Shown piece by piece: positions 56,200 through 64,000 of a DNA stretch of 64,000 nt (its first letter is position 1; each line of letters opens with the position of its first letter). The position numbers were made by a program, and so were the translations under genes. The DNA is from Psychrobacter sp. APC 3426 (GTDB taxonomy: Bacteria; Pseudomonadota; Gammaproteobacteria; Pseudomonadales; Moraxellaceae): positions 1-64,000 of the forward strand of contig NZ_JASDCF010000002.1 of the NCBI RefSeq assembly GCF_030408035.1, given 5' to 3'. The notes beneath the pieces are model-generated. The model made no database searches and was not told the origin of the DNA. It saw nothing but the letters and a program-made list of their open reading frames with translations.

Positions 56200-56754
56200 A
56201 TGATTAATGAGATTAAGAAAGACGGCGAAGCACGCATGGCAAAGACGCTAGAGGCGCTCGAAAGCACTTTTAGTAAAGTACGTACTGGCCGCGCGCATCC
56301 AGGTATGCTATCAGGTGTAATGGTTAGCTACTACGGCGCAGATACGCCATTGAATCAAGTGGCAAGCGTCAACGTTGAAGATTCACGCACACTATTGGTT
56401 CAGCCATTTGAGCGTACCATGGTGCAAGCGATTGATAAAGCCATTCGCGAAGCAGACTTGGGTTTGAACCCGATGACCGCTGATGTGATTCGTGTACCGA
56501 TGCCAGCATTGACCGAAGACACACGCCGCGATATGCAAAAGCTTGCTCGTAGCGAAGCGGAAAGTAGCCGCGTCTCTATCCGCAATATTCGCCGTGATAT
56601 GATGAATGACATCAAAGATTTGGCAAAAGAGAAAGAAATTTCAGAAGATGACGAGCGCCGTGCCAGTGATGATATTCAAAAAATCACCGATAAATATATC
56701 GAAACCATTGATAGCCGTTTAAGCAAAAAAGAAAGCGACTTAATGGAAGTATAA
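56200..56754 (+). CDS. frr: Ribosome recycling factor
   Basis: RRF (184 residues) splits the post-termination ribosome together with EF-G. The sequence is typical over its whole length: [53 protein letters not shown] and [17 protein letters not shown]. Two adjacent ATG codons occur at 56197 and 56200; the second is 6 bp from AAGGA and gives the usual N-terminus, so I chose it. It follows pyrH, the standard order. A hairpin lies about 50 bp after the stop. Confidence 0.96.
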   Translation: MINEIKKDGEARMAKTLEALESTFSKVRTGRAHPGMLSGVMVSYYGADTPLNQVASVNVEDSRTLLVQPFERTMVQAIDKAIREADLGLNPMTADVIRVPMPALTEDTRRDMQKLARSEAESSRVSIRNIRRDMMNDIKDLAKEKEISEDDERRASDDIQKITDKYIETIDSRLSKKESDLMEV

Positions 56755-56806
56755 ACACTGATTTTTGTCATTTGTAGCGAAGTCAGTTCAGCCGTATCTC
56801 TATAGT

Positions 56807-56841
56807 TAAGCAGCCAATGTGCCATTGCTATTGGCTGCTTA
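56807..56841 (+). terminator. Long hairpin after frr, possible terminator
   Basis: TAAGCAGCCAAT (56807-56818) and ATTGGCTGCTTA (56830-56841) form a perfect 12-bp stem with an 11-nt loop. The following sequence is only moderately T-rich (TTGTTGTGTTG), so termination may be partial. Confidence 0.55.
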
Positions 56842-57006
56842 TTGTTGTGTTGCCCAAAACTATTAGCAGCTGAACTCGCTGCGTTCCATTTCAAAAGCTG
56901 TTAAAAGCCTGATTCATGGTATGTTTGTGAATTTTATGTTTTGGGCTGTTTAGCTGCCATATTGCGCGTTACTATTATATTACCTCAACAATAAGCAAGT
57001 CAGCCT

Positions 57007-57750
57007 ATGTCTATTTCAGCACTCCTTCCTCGCCATATCGCTATCATTATGGATGGCAATAATCGTTATGGAAAAGCCAATCATTTAGGCAAAGGCCAAG
57101 GGCATGTAGCGGGTAAAGATGCATTAGATCCTATTGTCGAATATTGTGTCGATACTGGCATCGAGGTATTAACGGTATTTGCCTTTTCTAGTGAAAACTG
57201 GCAACGTCCACCTAGCGAGGTGGCGCTATTGATGCAGCTATTAGCATCCACTATTCACGAGCAGATGCCACGTATGCACGAGTACCGTATACGTTTGCGT
57301 TTTATTGGCGATCGTAGTCAGCTTAGTGAAGAGCTGCAAGCATTGATGGCGGATGCTGAGGCAAAAACCGCTGATTTTACCGCCATGACCTTGGTTATTG
57401 CCATCAGCTACGGTGGACAATGGGACATTGCTCATGCAGCAAAGCAGTTGGCCCAGCAAGTAGAGTCAGGTAAGTTGCGCGCGGAAGATATCGACAAAGA
57501 CCTGCTTGGTGAATATGTGCAACTGGCGGATGCACCGGCAGTAGATATGCTGATACGTACAGGCGGTGAGTACCGACTCTCTAACTTTTTATTGTGGCAA
57601 TCAGCCTATGCTGAGCTGTTCTTTACCCAAACATTATGGCCAAGTTTTGCTGTAGATGAGCTGTCAGCGATGGTAGCAGAGTTTGCCCAGCGCCAACGTC
57701 GTTTTGGTAAAACCAGCGAACAGATTGTCACTGAACAGCAAACACCCTAA
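57007..57750 (+). CDS. uppS: Undecaprenyl diphosphate synthase (isoprenyl transferase)
   Basis: UppS condenses isopentenyl diphosphates onto farnesyl diphosphate to make the C55 carrier for peptidoglycan and LPS. The cis-prenyltransferase hallmarks are present: HIAIIMDGNNRYGK with catalytic Asp16, FAFSSENWQRP, and the C-terminal DMLIRTGGEYRLSNFLLWQSAYAE-type segment with the substrate-binding arginines. One deviation is NNRYG where most relatives have NNRWA. The 247-residue length is normal. The gap to cdsA is 219 bp and contains a separate promoter candidate. Confidence 0.95.
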   Translation: MSISALLPRHIAIIMDGNNRYGKANHLGKGQGHVAGKDALDPIVEYCVDTGIEVLTVFAFSSENWQRPPSEVALLMQLLASTIHEQMPRMHEYRIRLRFIGDRSQLSEELQALMADAEAKTADFTAMTLVIAISYGGQWDIAHAAKQLAQQVESGKLRAEDIDKDLLGEYVQLADAPAVDMLIRTGGEYRLSNFLLWQSAYAELFFTQTLWPSFAVDELSAMVAEFAQRQRRFGKTSEQIVTEQQTP

Positions 57751-57914
57751 CAAATATTTCTAGGTGTGATGTAAGGTTCTCTTTTTATTAACTGACATTT
57801 TTAGTGTTCTGTAAGCTTAGAGTTTTCTAATAAGTGGTTAATCCTACTTGCTTATGAAATAATAAAGCGCTTTAATTGCTATCAAACGCTATTAGTGGGC
57901 TATTGTATATTAGC

Positions 57915-57923
57915 TGCTATAAT
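57915..57923 (+). promoter_or_regulatory. Extended -10 promoter upstream of cdsA
   Basis: TGC immediately before a perfect TATAAT (57918-57923) lies 46 bp upstream of the cdsA ATG. No good -35 is visible at the usual distance, which is tolerated in extended -10 promoters. It would let cdsA and downstream genes be expressed independently of uppS. Confidence 0.5.
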
Positions 57924-57969
57924 GCACTTTTTGACCATGCGTTCTTCATTATTATAAGGCTCGATAAAT

Positions 57970-58779
57970 ATGTGGCAACGAATTAAGACGGCAATTGTTC
58001 TCGTTATTATCGTTGGTATTGCAATGTTTGCGAGCCAAACTCCTGTTTTATTTGCGCCACTTTTGGCGATTGGTGTCATTATTGCAGCGCACGAGTGGAC
58101 CAAGCTGATGCCTAAATGGCGCCAGCCTGCGCTATTTGTGTTGCTGGTTTTGGTGCTGACATTAGTATCGCTTATGTTCAAAGTGACTTGGCTGTTTTGG
58201 TGGGTGGCTTCACTCGCAATCTGGTTCATGGCGGTCTCTTGGGTACGGGTTTTTCCAACTCATACCAATTGGTATGGTAAAAAGCTGGCATTGATGGGCG
58301 CAGTGATTTTGACTGCCGCCATTACCGCTATGTTTTATCTATGGCAACTGTCAGCATGGTGGCTGCTCTATGTATTCTTACTGGTATGGTGTGCCGATAG
58401 TGGTGCTTACTTTGTTGGGCGTAAGTTCGGTCGCCGCAAGATGGCACCGAATGTCTCACCCAATAAAAGCATGGAAGGATTGGCTGGAGGCTTGGTCACA
58501 GGTTTGCTCGTTGTTGTCGTGATTAGTGTCTTTAAATTACAGCTCACTGGTATACCACTAGTCGCTTTTGTGGGCTTGTCAGCGTTGACTATTTTGGCAT
58601 CAGTACTGGGTGATTTGTTTGAGTCGATGCTTAAACGCCGTGCTGATGTTAAGGACTCTGGAACGATTTTGCCAGGACATGGCGGCGTATTAGATCGTAT
58701 TGATTCACTATTGTCTGCTACACCAATATTCGCACTTGGGTTTTGGGCAATACAGCAGTTCGGGCTGATGGTAGTGTAG
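57970..58779 (+). CDS. cdsA: Phosphatidate cytidylyltransferase
   Basis: This 269-residue inner-membrane enzyme makes CDP-diacylglycerol from phosphatidic acid and CTP, the branch point to all phospholipids. About seven hydrophobic helices are visible. The family signature is intact near the C-terminus: GDLFESMLKRRADVKDSGT followed by LPGHGGVLDRIDSLL, and the upstream CADSGAYFVGRKFG and MAPNVSPNKSMEG segments are typical. It sits between uppS and dxr in the conserved cluster. Confidence 0.95.
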   Translation: MWQRIKTAIVLVIIVGIAMFASQTPVLFAPLLAIGVIIAAHEWTKLMPKWRQPALFVLLVLVLTLVSLMFKVTWLFWWVASLAIWFMAVSWVRVFPTHTNWYGKKLALMGAVILTAAITAMFYLWQLSAWWLLYVFLLVWCADSGAYFVGRKFGRRKMAPNVSPNKSMEGLAGGLVTGLLVVVVISVFKLQLTGIPLVAFVGLSALTILASVLGDLFESMLKRRADVKDSGTILPGHGGVLDRIDSLLSATPIFALGFWAIQQFGLMVV

Positions 58780-58983
58780 GTCAGAGTGAGGCAAGGCTTA
58801 AGTGTCTGAATGTTTCATGGCAGAGAGGCTGGACTAGTAGCTCAGCTTTTGCCGGTTATTCCGTCTCGCTTTTCGCCATGTGTTGATATGTATCACTATA
58901 ATCTCAAACCACTACGATTAATCACGTCTTATTTATGTCCTAAACTTCTCATTTATTTTCCACCGTATTATTCATAGGTCCCG

Positions 58984-60192
58984 ATGGTTATGACGCAACG
59001 CATCGCCGTACTAGGCGCGACTGGCTCGATTGGCGACAGTACACTAGCAATCTTAGCCGCGCAGCCGCAGCACTATCAGGTTTACGCTTTATCAGGGCAC
59101 CATCGTCTAGATAAGTTATTTGCTCTTTGTCAGCAGTTTTTGCCAAAGCGTGTCAGTGTGCCTATAGCAGCGGTCAGTGACTTTGCTCAGCGACTTAGTA
59201 GAGCGGGTCTTGATATCGATGTGGTAGGCGGTGAAGCAGGGCTCGTCGATATCGCCACCGACTCACAAACCGATACAGTTGTTGCTGCTATCGTAGGTGC
59301 GGCAGGTCTGCCTTCTACCTTGGCAGCAGCGCGTGCAGGTAAGCGTATCTTACTTGCTAATAAAGAGGCGCTGGTGATGGCAGGGCAGGTCATGATTAAT
59401 GCGGTAAAAACGCACCATGCTACCTTGTTACCCTTAGATTCAGAGCACAACGCAATTTTTCAGTGTTTACCGTTGGCGATTCAACAAGATAATAGCCAGA
59501 TTCATCAGCCGAATCATGGGGTACGTAAGCTGTGGTTGACGGCGTCTGGTGGGCCATTTTTACAACAGTCATTTGCCCAAATGCAGCAAGCTAGCATTGC
59601 TGAGGCGGTCAAACATCCTAATTGGTCGATGGGGCAAAAAATATCGGTAGACTCGGCTACGATGATGAATAAAGGGCTTGAGCTAATCGAAGCCTGCCAT
59701 TTATTTGATTTGCCTGAAGATAAGATAAATGTGGTCATTCATCCACAAAGTATTATTCACTCAATGGTAGAATATAGCGACGGCAGCTTCTTAGCGCAGC
59801 TGGGCAGTCCCGATATGAAGACCCCTATTGCCCATGCACTCAGTTATCCTGACCGTATCAATAGTGGCTCGCAGCCATTGGATTTATTTGCTCTAAGTGG
59901 TCTTGAGTTTATTGAGCCTGATTTACAGAAATTTGCGTGTTTGCGTTTGGCGAGACAGGCGATGCAAGCAGGTACGCAGGCCACAATTGTACTTAATGCT
60001 GCCAATGAGATTGCTGTTGACGCCTTTTTAAAGGGGCAAATTCGCCTAACGGACATTGCGGATATTAACGAACAAGCATTGGATGAGATACAGCTGCCAC
60101 CATTGAACGAAACCGCTGACATAGAAGATATATTGGCAATCGATAAGATTGCACGCCACCTGACTGATAAGTTGGTAGCAAAGCTAACATAA
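58984..60192 (+). CDS. dxr: 1-deoxy-D-xylulose 5-phosphate reductoisomerase
   Basis: Dxr converts DXP to MEP using NADPH and a divalent metal, the first committed step of the MEP isoprenoid pathway that feeds UppS. The NADPH-binding start IAVLGATGSIGDSTLAIL, the hinge LLANKEALVMAG, the metal-site LPLDSEHNAIFQCL, the flexible loop SGGPF and the NWSMGQKISVDSATMMNKGLE segment are all present. The 402-residue length is normal. ATG at 58984 follows AGG by 5 bp; the next ATG (58990) would lose only two residues. rseP follows 96 bp downstream. Confidence 0.95.
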   Translation: MVMTQRIAVLGATGSIGDSTLAILAAQPQHYQVYALSGHHRLDKLFALCQQFLPKRVSVPIAAVSDFAQRLSRAGLDIDVVGGEAGLVDIATDSQTDTVVAAIVGAAGLPSTLAAARAGKRILLANKEALVMAGQVMINAVKTHHATLLPLDSEHNAIFQCLPLAIQQDNSQIHQPNHGVRKLWLTASGGPFLQQSFAQMQQASIAEAVKHPNWSMGQKISVDSATMMNKGLELIEACHLFDLPEDKINVVIHPQSIIHSMVEYSDGSFLAQLGSPDMKTPIAHALSYPDRINSGSQPLDLFALSGLEFIEPDLQKFACLRLARQAMQAGTQATIVLNAANEIAVDAFLKGQIRLTDIADINEQALDEIQLPPLNETADIEDILAIDKIARHLTDKLVAKLT

Positions 60193-60288
60193 TCGTAGCA
60201 AGCGTCTCTTAGCTGATCCATGACATTGATAAACGATATTAGCGAAGATGTTAATAAAAATGCTGAGAGACAATACTGAGAAAAAATC

Positions 60289-61665
60289 ATGACGTTTTTA
60301 CTAACACTTCTTGCCGCCATATTTGTCTTGGGCCCGCTTATTGCATTGCATGAGTGGGGGCATTACATTGTGGCGCGTCTCTGCGGCGTTAAGGTATTGA
60401 CATATTCTATCGGTTTTGGACCTAAAATCGCAGGCTGGACTAGCAAAAAAAGTGGTATTGATTATCGTATATCTGCCTTACCACTCGGTGGTTATGTCAA
60501 AATGCTCGATGAGCGTGAAGGTGAGGTAGCAGTTGATGAGCAGCATTTATCCTTTAATCGCCAGCATCCGCTAAAAAAGATTGCTATTGTAGCGGCTGGT
60601 CCTCTCATGAACTTTATTATTGCCATTGTCTTGTTTTGGATATTGTTTATGACCCCATCCGAGCAGTTGGCGACAAAGATTGGACAGGTGTTACCTGATA
60701 CGCCAGCAGCCATGGCACAATTGCCAGCTGGTGATACTATCGTTGCGATTGATGGTCATGACGTACAGACGTGGGAAGGTATTAACTATCGTTTAGCAGG
60801 GCGTATGGGTGAGACGGATAACGTCAGTGTCACCTTACAATCTGATGCATCAGGTAATAATGAGACCAAAACCTATCAAGCACCCGTCAATGAGTTCATG
60901 CAAGGCGATGCGCAAGGCAAAGATGCGTTGACGAGCTTTGGCATGCTGCCATGGCAGCCACAGATTGCGCCAGTGGTTGGTGATTTAGCCCCTGATGGTG
61001 CGGCTAGTCGTCAAGGTCTAAAGGTAGGTGACCGTATCACGGCGATCAATGACGAAGAGATAAAAGACTGGATCAGTGCCACGCGTATCATTCGTGATAA
61101 TCCAGAGGTCTTGCTAAATTTCACCGTCATGCGTGATGGCAAGCCGGTACAATTATCTATTATGCCACAAGGCAAAAAAGACAATTTGGGTAACGGTTTT
61201 GGGCAAATTGGTGCTATGGTGGCACAGTCTGAAATTGTCATTCCCGATGATTATAAAACCACAGTAGTCTATGGTCCTGGTGAATCACTGGTGAAGTCGT
61301 TTGAAAAAACCGAACAGCTAGCAGTAATGACAGTGAGCTCGATGGGCAAGATGCTATCAGGTATGATTGGTCTCGATAATCTGTCAGGGCCAATTACCAT
61401 TGCTAAGGTTGCCAAACAAAGTTTTGATATCAGTTGGCAGATGGTACTCTCTACCGCTGCACTGATTAGTTTGAGTCTGGCTGTGCTGAACTTATTACCT
61501 ATTCCTGTATTGGATGGTGGACATATTGTGTATCATCTCATAGAGCTGATTCGCGGCAAGCCACTGTCAGAAGGGGTGCAAATGGTTGGACTTAATATCG
61601 GTTTACTCTTGCTGGTAGGTTTCATGGTGTTAGCAATTGGTAATGATATCAGCCGGCTATTTTGA
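60289..61665 (+). CDS. rseP: Site-2 intramembrane protease RseP
   Basis: RseP cleaves the anti-sigma factor RseA within the inner membrane, and other single-pass proteins including leftover signal peptides. The zinc site is His21, Glu22, His25 (ALHEWGHYIVA) in the first helix, with the third ligand in LPIPVLDGGH (Asp409). Two PDZ domains lie in the periplasmic loop (about 125-220 and 225-310; GLKVGDRITAINDEEIKDW). The C-terminus has two further helices. The 458-residue length is normal. It precedes bamA, as is standard. Confidence 0.95.
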   Translation: MTFLLTLLAAIFVLGPLIALHEWGHYIVARLCGVKVLTYSIGFGPKIAGWTSKKSGIDYRISALPLGGYVKMLDEREGEVAVDEQHLSFNRQHPLKKIAIVAAGPLMNFIIAIVLFWILFMTPSEQLATKIGQVLPDTPAAMAQLPAGDTIVAIDGHDVQTWEGINYRLAGRMGETDNVSVTLQSDASGNNETKTYQAPVNEFMQGDAQGKDALTSFGMLPWQPQIAPVVGDLAPDGAASRQGLKVGDRITAINDEEIKDWISATRIIRDNPEVLLNFTVMRDGKPVQLSIMPQGKKDNLGNGFGQIGAMVAQSEIVIPDDYKTTVVYGPGESLVKSFEKTEQLAVMTVSSMGKMLSGMIGLDNLSGPITIAKVAKQSFDISWQMVLSTAALISLSLAVLNLLPIPVLDGGHIVYHLIELIRGKPLSEGVQMVGLNIGLLLLVGFMVLAIGNDISRLF

Positions 61666-61928
61666 CGATTGCTTATCGCCTTTGGATGATAAGGCAAGAT
61701 GCGCTAATGGTTTTGCGCCTATTATTCTGCGATTATTAACGGGACACATGAGTGGCTTTGTGTCGCTGTCTCTGTACTAATCGTAATTTTTAGTTTATTT
61801 TATGATGCATTTTATATAAAGTGTTCTGAGTCTCCCATGCTGAAGCTGACGACTTTGTGCGAAATGGGCTAGACAATACATGCTTTTTACCTTAACTTAA
61901 GCAAGTTTTTTATTGACGGATAGTGTTT

Positions 61929-64000
61929 ATGCGTACGCCTTTATTTATGAGCGCGGCAGGGTTGCCGTTAGTTGTAGCGATGATGAGTATGCCTGTACAG
62001 GCTGCAGAATTTGTAGTGACTGACATCGGTTTCAATGGTCTGCAACGTCTAACCCCAGATAGCCTCTATCCGGTTCTGCCTATTACGGTAGGGGATACGG
62101 TTAATGACAGCAGTTTGGCTGCCAGCATCAAGGCGCTATATGCCACCGAGAATTTCGCTGACATTCAAAGCCGTGTCGAAGGTGGTCAGCTACGATTCGA
62201 TGTCGTTGAGCGTCCTACCATTGCAGAAGTCAATTTCGAAGGCAATAAGCTCATTCCAAAAGAAGGATTAGAGCAAGGTCTTGGCAATGCCGGTTTGTCT
62301 GTCGGTGATGTACTCAAGCAAGCGACCCTCCAAGGCGTCGCCAACGAGCTACAGCAGCAGTACATCAGTCAAGGGTATTACAACAGTAATATCGAAGTCG
62401 ACCAAACGCTACTCGACGGTAACCGAGTCAAGCTAGATGTGCGCTTTATCGAAGGCAAGCCTGCAAAAGTCGTCGATATCAATATCATTGGTAACAAGCA
62501 CTTTAGCGATGAAGAAATTAAAGACGTCTTTGCGGTAAAAGAGTCCTCTTGGACACGTCTACTGTCTAAATCTGATCGCTATGCCAAAGAAAAACTGGCA
62601 GCCAGCTTAGAGAACCTAAAAGCCTTATATCAAAACGATGGTTATGTGCGTTTTGCTGTCGACAATGCAGTGCTTAATATCAGTGAAGACAAGCGCAGTG
62701 TATTTATCGAAGTCAGTTTAAGCGAAGGTGAGCAATATCAGTTTGGCGAGGTTAATTTTTTAGGTAAGCCAACGTTTGAGACAAGCGAGCTAAAAGAGCT
62801 GGTCACTTTTGCACCTAACGAAAAATACTCTCAAGCCAAACTCGATGAGACTACCGCTGAGCTCAAACGTCGTTATGGTAACGAAGGCTATTACTTGGCA
62901 CAAGTTAGACCGGTACCACGTATCAATGACGATACGAAAATGGTAGAAGTTGATTACTTTATTGACCCAGCACGCCCTATCTTTGTGCGTCGTATTAACT
63001 TCACGGGTAACATCAAAACCCAAGATGAAGTATTACGTCGCGAGATGCGTCAATTAGAGGGTGCACTTGCCTCTAGCGAAAAAATACAGCTATCACGCAC
63101 ACGTTTGATGCGTACAGGTTTCTTTAAAGCGGTCAACGTCGATGTCAAACCTGTCCCTAACCAGCCAGATCAAGTCGATGTACAATACACCGTAGAAGAG
63201 CAGCCTTCTGGTAGTTCAACCATTGCTGCGGGTTATTCGCAAAGTGGTGGTGTTACTTTCCAGTTAGATTTGACGCAAAACAACTTTATGGGTACTGGTA
63301 ACCGTGTGAAAGCGGCACTATCACGCTCAGAGACACGTGATTCTTATAGCTTGGGCTATACCGATCCATACTTTACTGAAAATGGCGTGTCACAAGGTCT
63401 TAGTGCTTACTACCGTGAGACTAAATACGATGATAGAAACGTTAGTAACTATGTCACCGATTCTTATGGTGCGACGCTGAACTACAGTTACCCTGTTGAT
63501 GAAACCAAACGTGTCAGCGCAGGCTTAAACGTTGATAATACGTCAGTACGTGGTGGCCGTTTCTTAGGGGTTTCAAACGTGCAGCAGCTGATCGATGATG
63601 GCGGCACGCTTGAAAATTTTATTAACAATGAAGGCGAAGCGTCTGGTCGTACTGGTTTTAAAAACGACTATCAAACCTATAACTTGCTATTTGGTTGGGA
63701 CTACAGCACTTTAGATCGTCCAGTGTTCCCAACTAAGGGTATGAGCCACACTGTTGATGCCACTATTGGCCTTGGTGACACCAATTATCAAAAGCTCGTT
63801 TACCGAGGTAATGTCTATTATCCTTTCTACAAAGACTGGGTAGCACGTGGTTATACTAAGCTTGGCTATGGTAATGACTTACCATTCTATGAAAACTTCT
63901 ACGCCGGTGGCTATGGCTCGGTACGTGGTTATGAAGCTTCGACACTTGGACCAAAATCACAGACTTATTATGATGCTATCAACGATGATGTCCGCTACAA
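61929..64000 (+). CDS. bamA: Outer-membrane assembly factor BamA (3' end outside window)
   Basis: BamA is the core of the machine that folds beta-barrel proteins into the outer membrane. The reading frame from ATG 61929 stays open to the window edge (690 codons). The signal peptide (LPLVVAMMSMPVQA, cut before AEFVV) is followed by five POTRA domains (about residues 25-425) and the start of the barrel (STIAAGYSQSGGVTFQLDL). The conserved VRGYE of barrel loop 6 is visible near the end (GSVRGYEASTLGP). About 120-150 residues should lie beyond the window. It is 263 bp downstream of rseP. Confidence 0.95.
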   Translation, partial: MRTPLFMSAAGLPLVVAMMSMPVQAAEFVVTDIGFNGLQRLTPDSLYPVLPITVGDTVNDSSLAASIKALYATENFADIQSRVEGGQLRFDVVERPTIAEVNFEGNKLIPKEGLEQGLGNAGLSVGDVLKQATLQGVANELQQQYISQGYYNSNIEVDQTLLDGNRVKLDVRFIEGKPAKVVDINIIGNKHFSDEEIKDVFAVKESSWTRLLSKSDRYAKEKLAASLENLKALYQNDGYVRFAVDNAVLNISEDKRSVFIEVSLSEGEQYQFGEVNFLGKPTFETSELKELVTFAPNEKYSQAKLDETTAELKRRYGNEGYYLAQVRPVPRINDDTKMVEVDYFIDPARPIFVRRINFTGNIKTQDEVLRREMRQLEGALASSEKIQLSRTRLMRTGFFKAVNVDVKPVPNQPDQVDVQYTVEEQPSGSSTIAAGYSQSGGVTFQLDLTQNNFMGTGNRVKAALSRSETRDSYSLGYTDPYFTENGVSQGLSAYYRETKYDDRNVSNYVTDSYGATLNYSYPVDETKRVSAGLNVDNTSVRGGRFLGVSNVQQLIDDGGTLENFINNEGEASGRTGFKNDYQTYNLLFGWDYSTLDRPVFPTKGMSHTVDATIGLGDTNYQKLVYRGNVYYPFYKDWVARGYTKLGYGNDLPFYENFYAGGYGSVRGYEASTLGPKSQTYYDAINDDVRY

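Noticed and set aside
59844..60320. A 158-codon open frame on the minus strand over the end of dxr and the start of rseP
   Set aside because: It is antisense to conserved dxr codons, is Ser/Ile-rich as shadow frames tend to be, and has no family match.

Overview
The window looks like chromosomal DNA of a gammaproteobacterium of the Moraxellaceae, most likely Psychrobacter. This rests on the style of the GyrA, RimO, NtrBC, FbpABC and BamA sequences, on low-complexity N/Q-rich extensions in several housekeeping proteins, and on moderate-to-low G+C. The genus is an inference from recognised protein families; no search was run.

Region 1 (1-24900) is an AT-rich accessory block that reads as a defence island. 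The left edge holds the end of an IS3-family element. It abuts a helical-repeat ORF that looks like the surviving C-terminal part of a larger protein, followed by a small secreted protein. Next come eight genes on the minus strand, in transcription order: hsdR, hsdS, hsdM (type I restriction-modification); a coiled-coil McrB-like AAA+ protein; a McrC-like DUF2357/PD-(D/E)XK protein with a zinc-ribbon tail; a long DUF3800 protein with a helical C-terminal half; a 1682-residue NERD nuclease / tandem kinase / SF1 helicase; and a winged-helix partner. The last two resemble a type I Mokosh pair. Divergent from hsdR lies a second, more canonical McrBC pair on the plus strand. The island ends beside a tRNA-Val/tRNA-Asp pair. 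The tight junctions (ATGA and TAATG overlaps, an 8-bp gap) suggest that much of the minus-strand block is co-expressed.

Region 2 (25000-50000) is core or near-core DNA: cardiolipin synthase, a Sel1-repeat membrane protein, waaA, rsmE, a ferric-iron ABC importer (fbpABC) with a Fur-box-like promoter and an intercistronic terminator, cmoM, a lipoprotein esterase, a 59-residue cysteine-containing secreted peptide, gyrA, two tandem EamA/RarD-type permeases, a glutathione S-transferase, a small membrane protein, RNase Z, a DUF815 ATPase, a eukaryotic-type Ser/Thr kinase and tRNA-Leu. Two inverted copies of a 51-bp REP-like hairpin element sit about 10.4 kb apart.

Region 3 (50000-64000) holds ntrB-ntrC on the minus strand. 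On the plus strand are rimO and the conserved envelope/translation cluster pyrH-frr-uppS-cdsA-dxr-rseP-bamA. These genes supply UMP, recycle ribosomes, make undecaprenyl and CDP-diacylglycerol precursors, start the MEP isoprenoid pathway, and control and build the outer membrane. bamA runs off the right edge.
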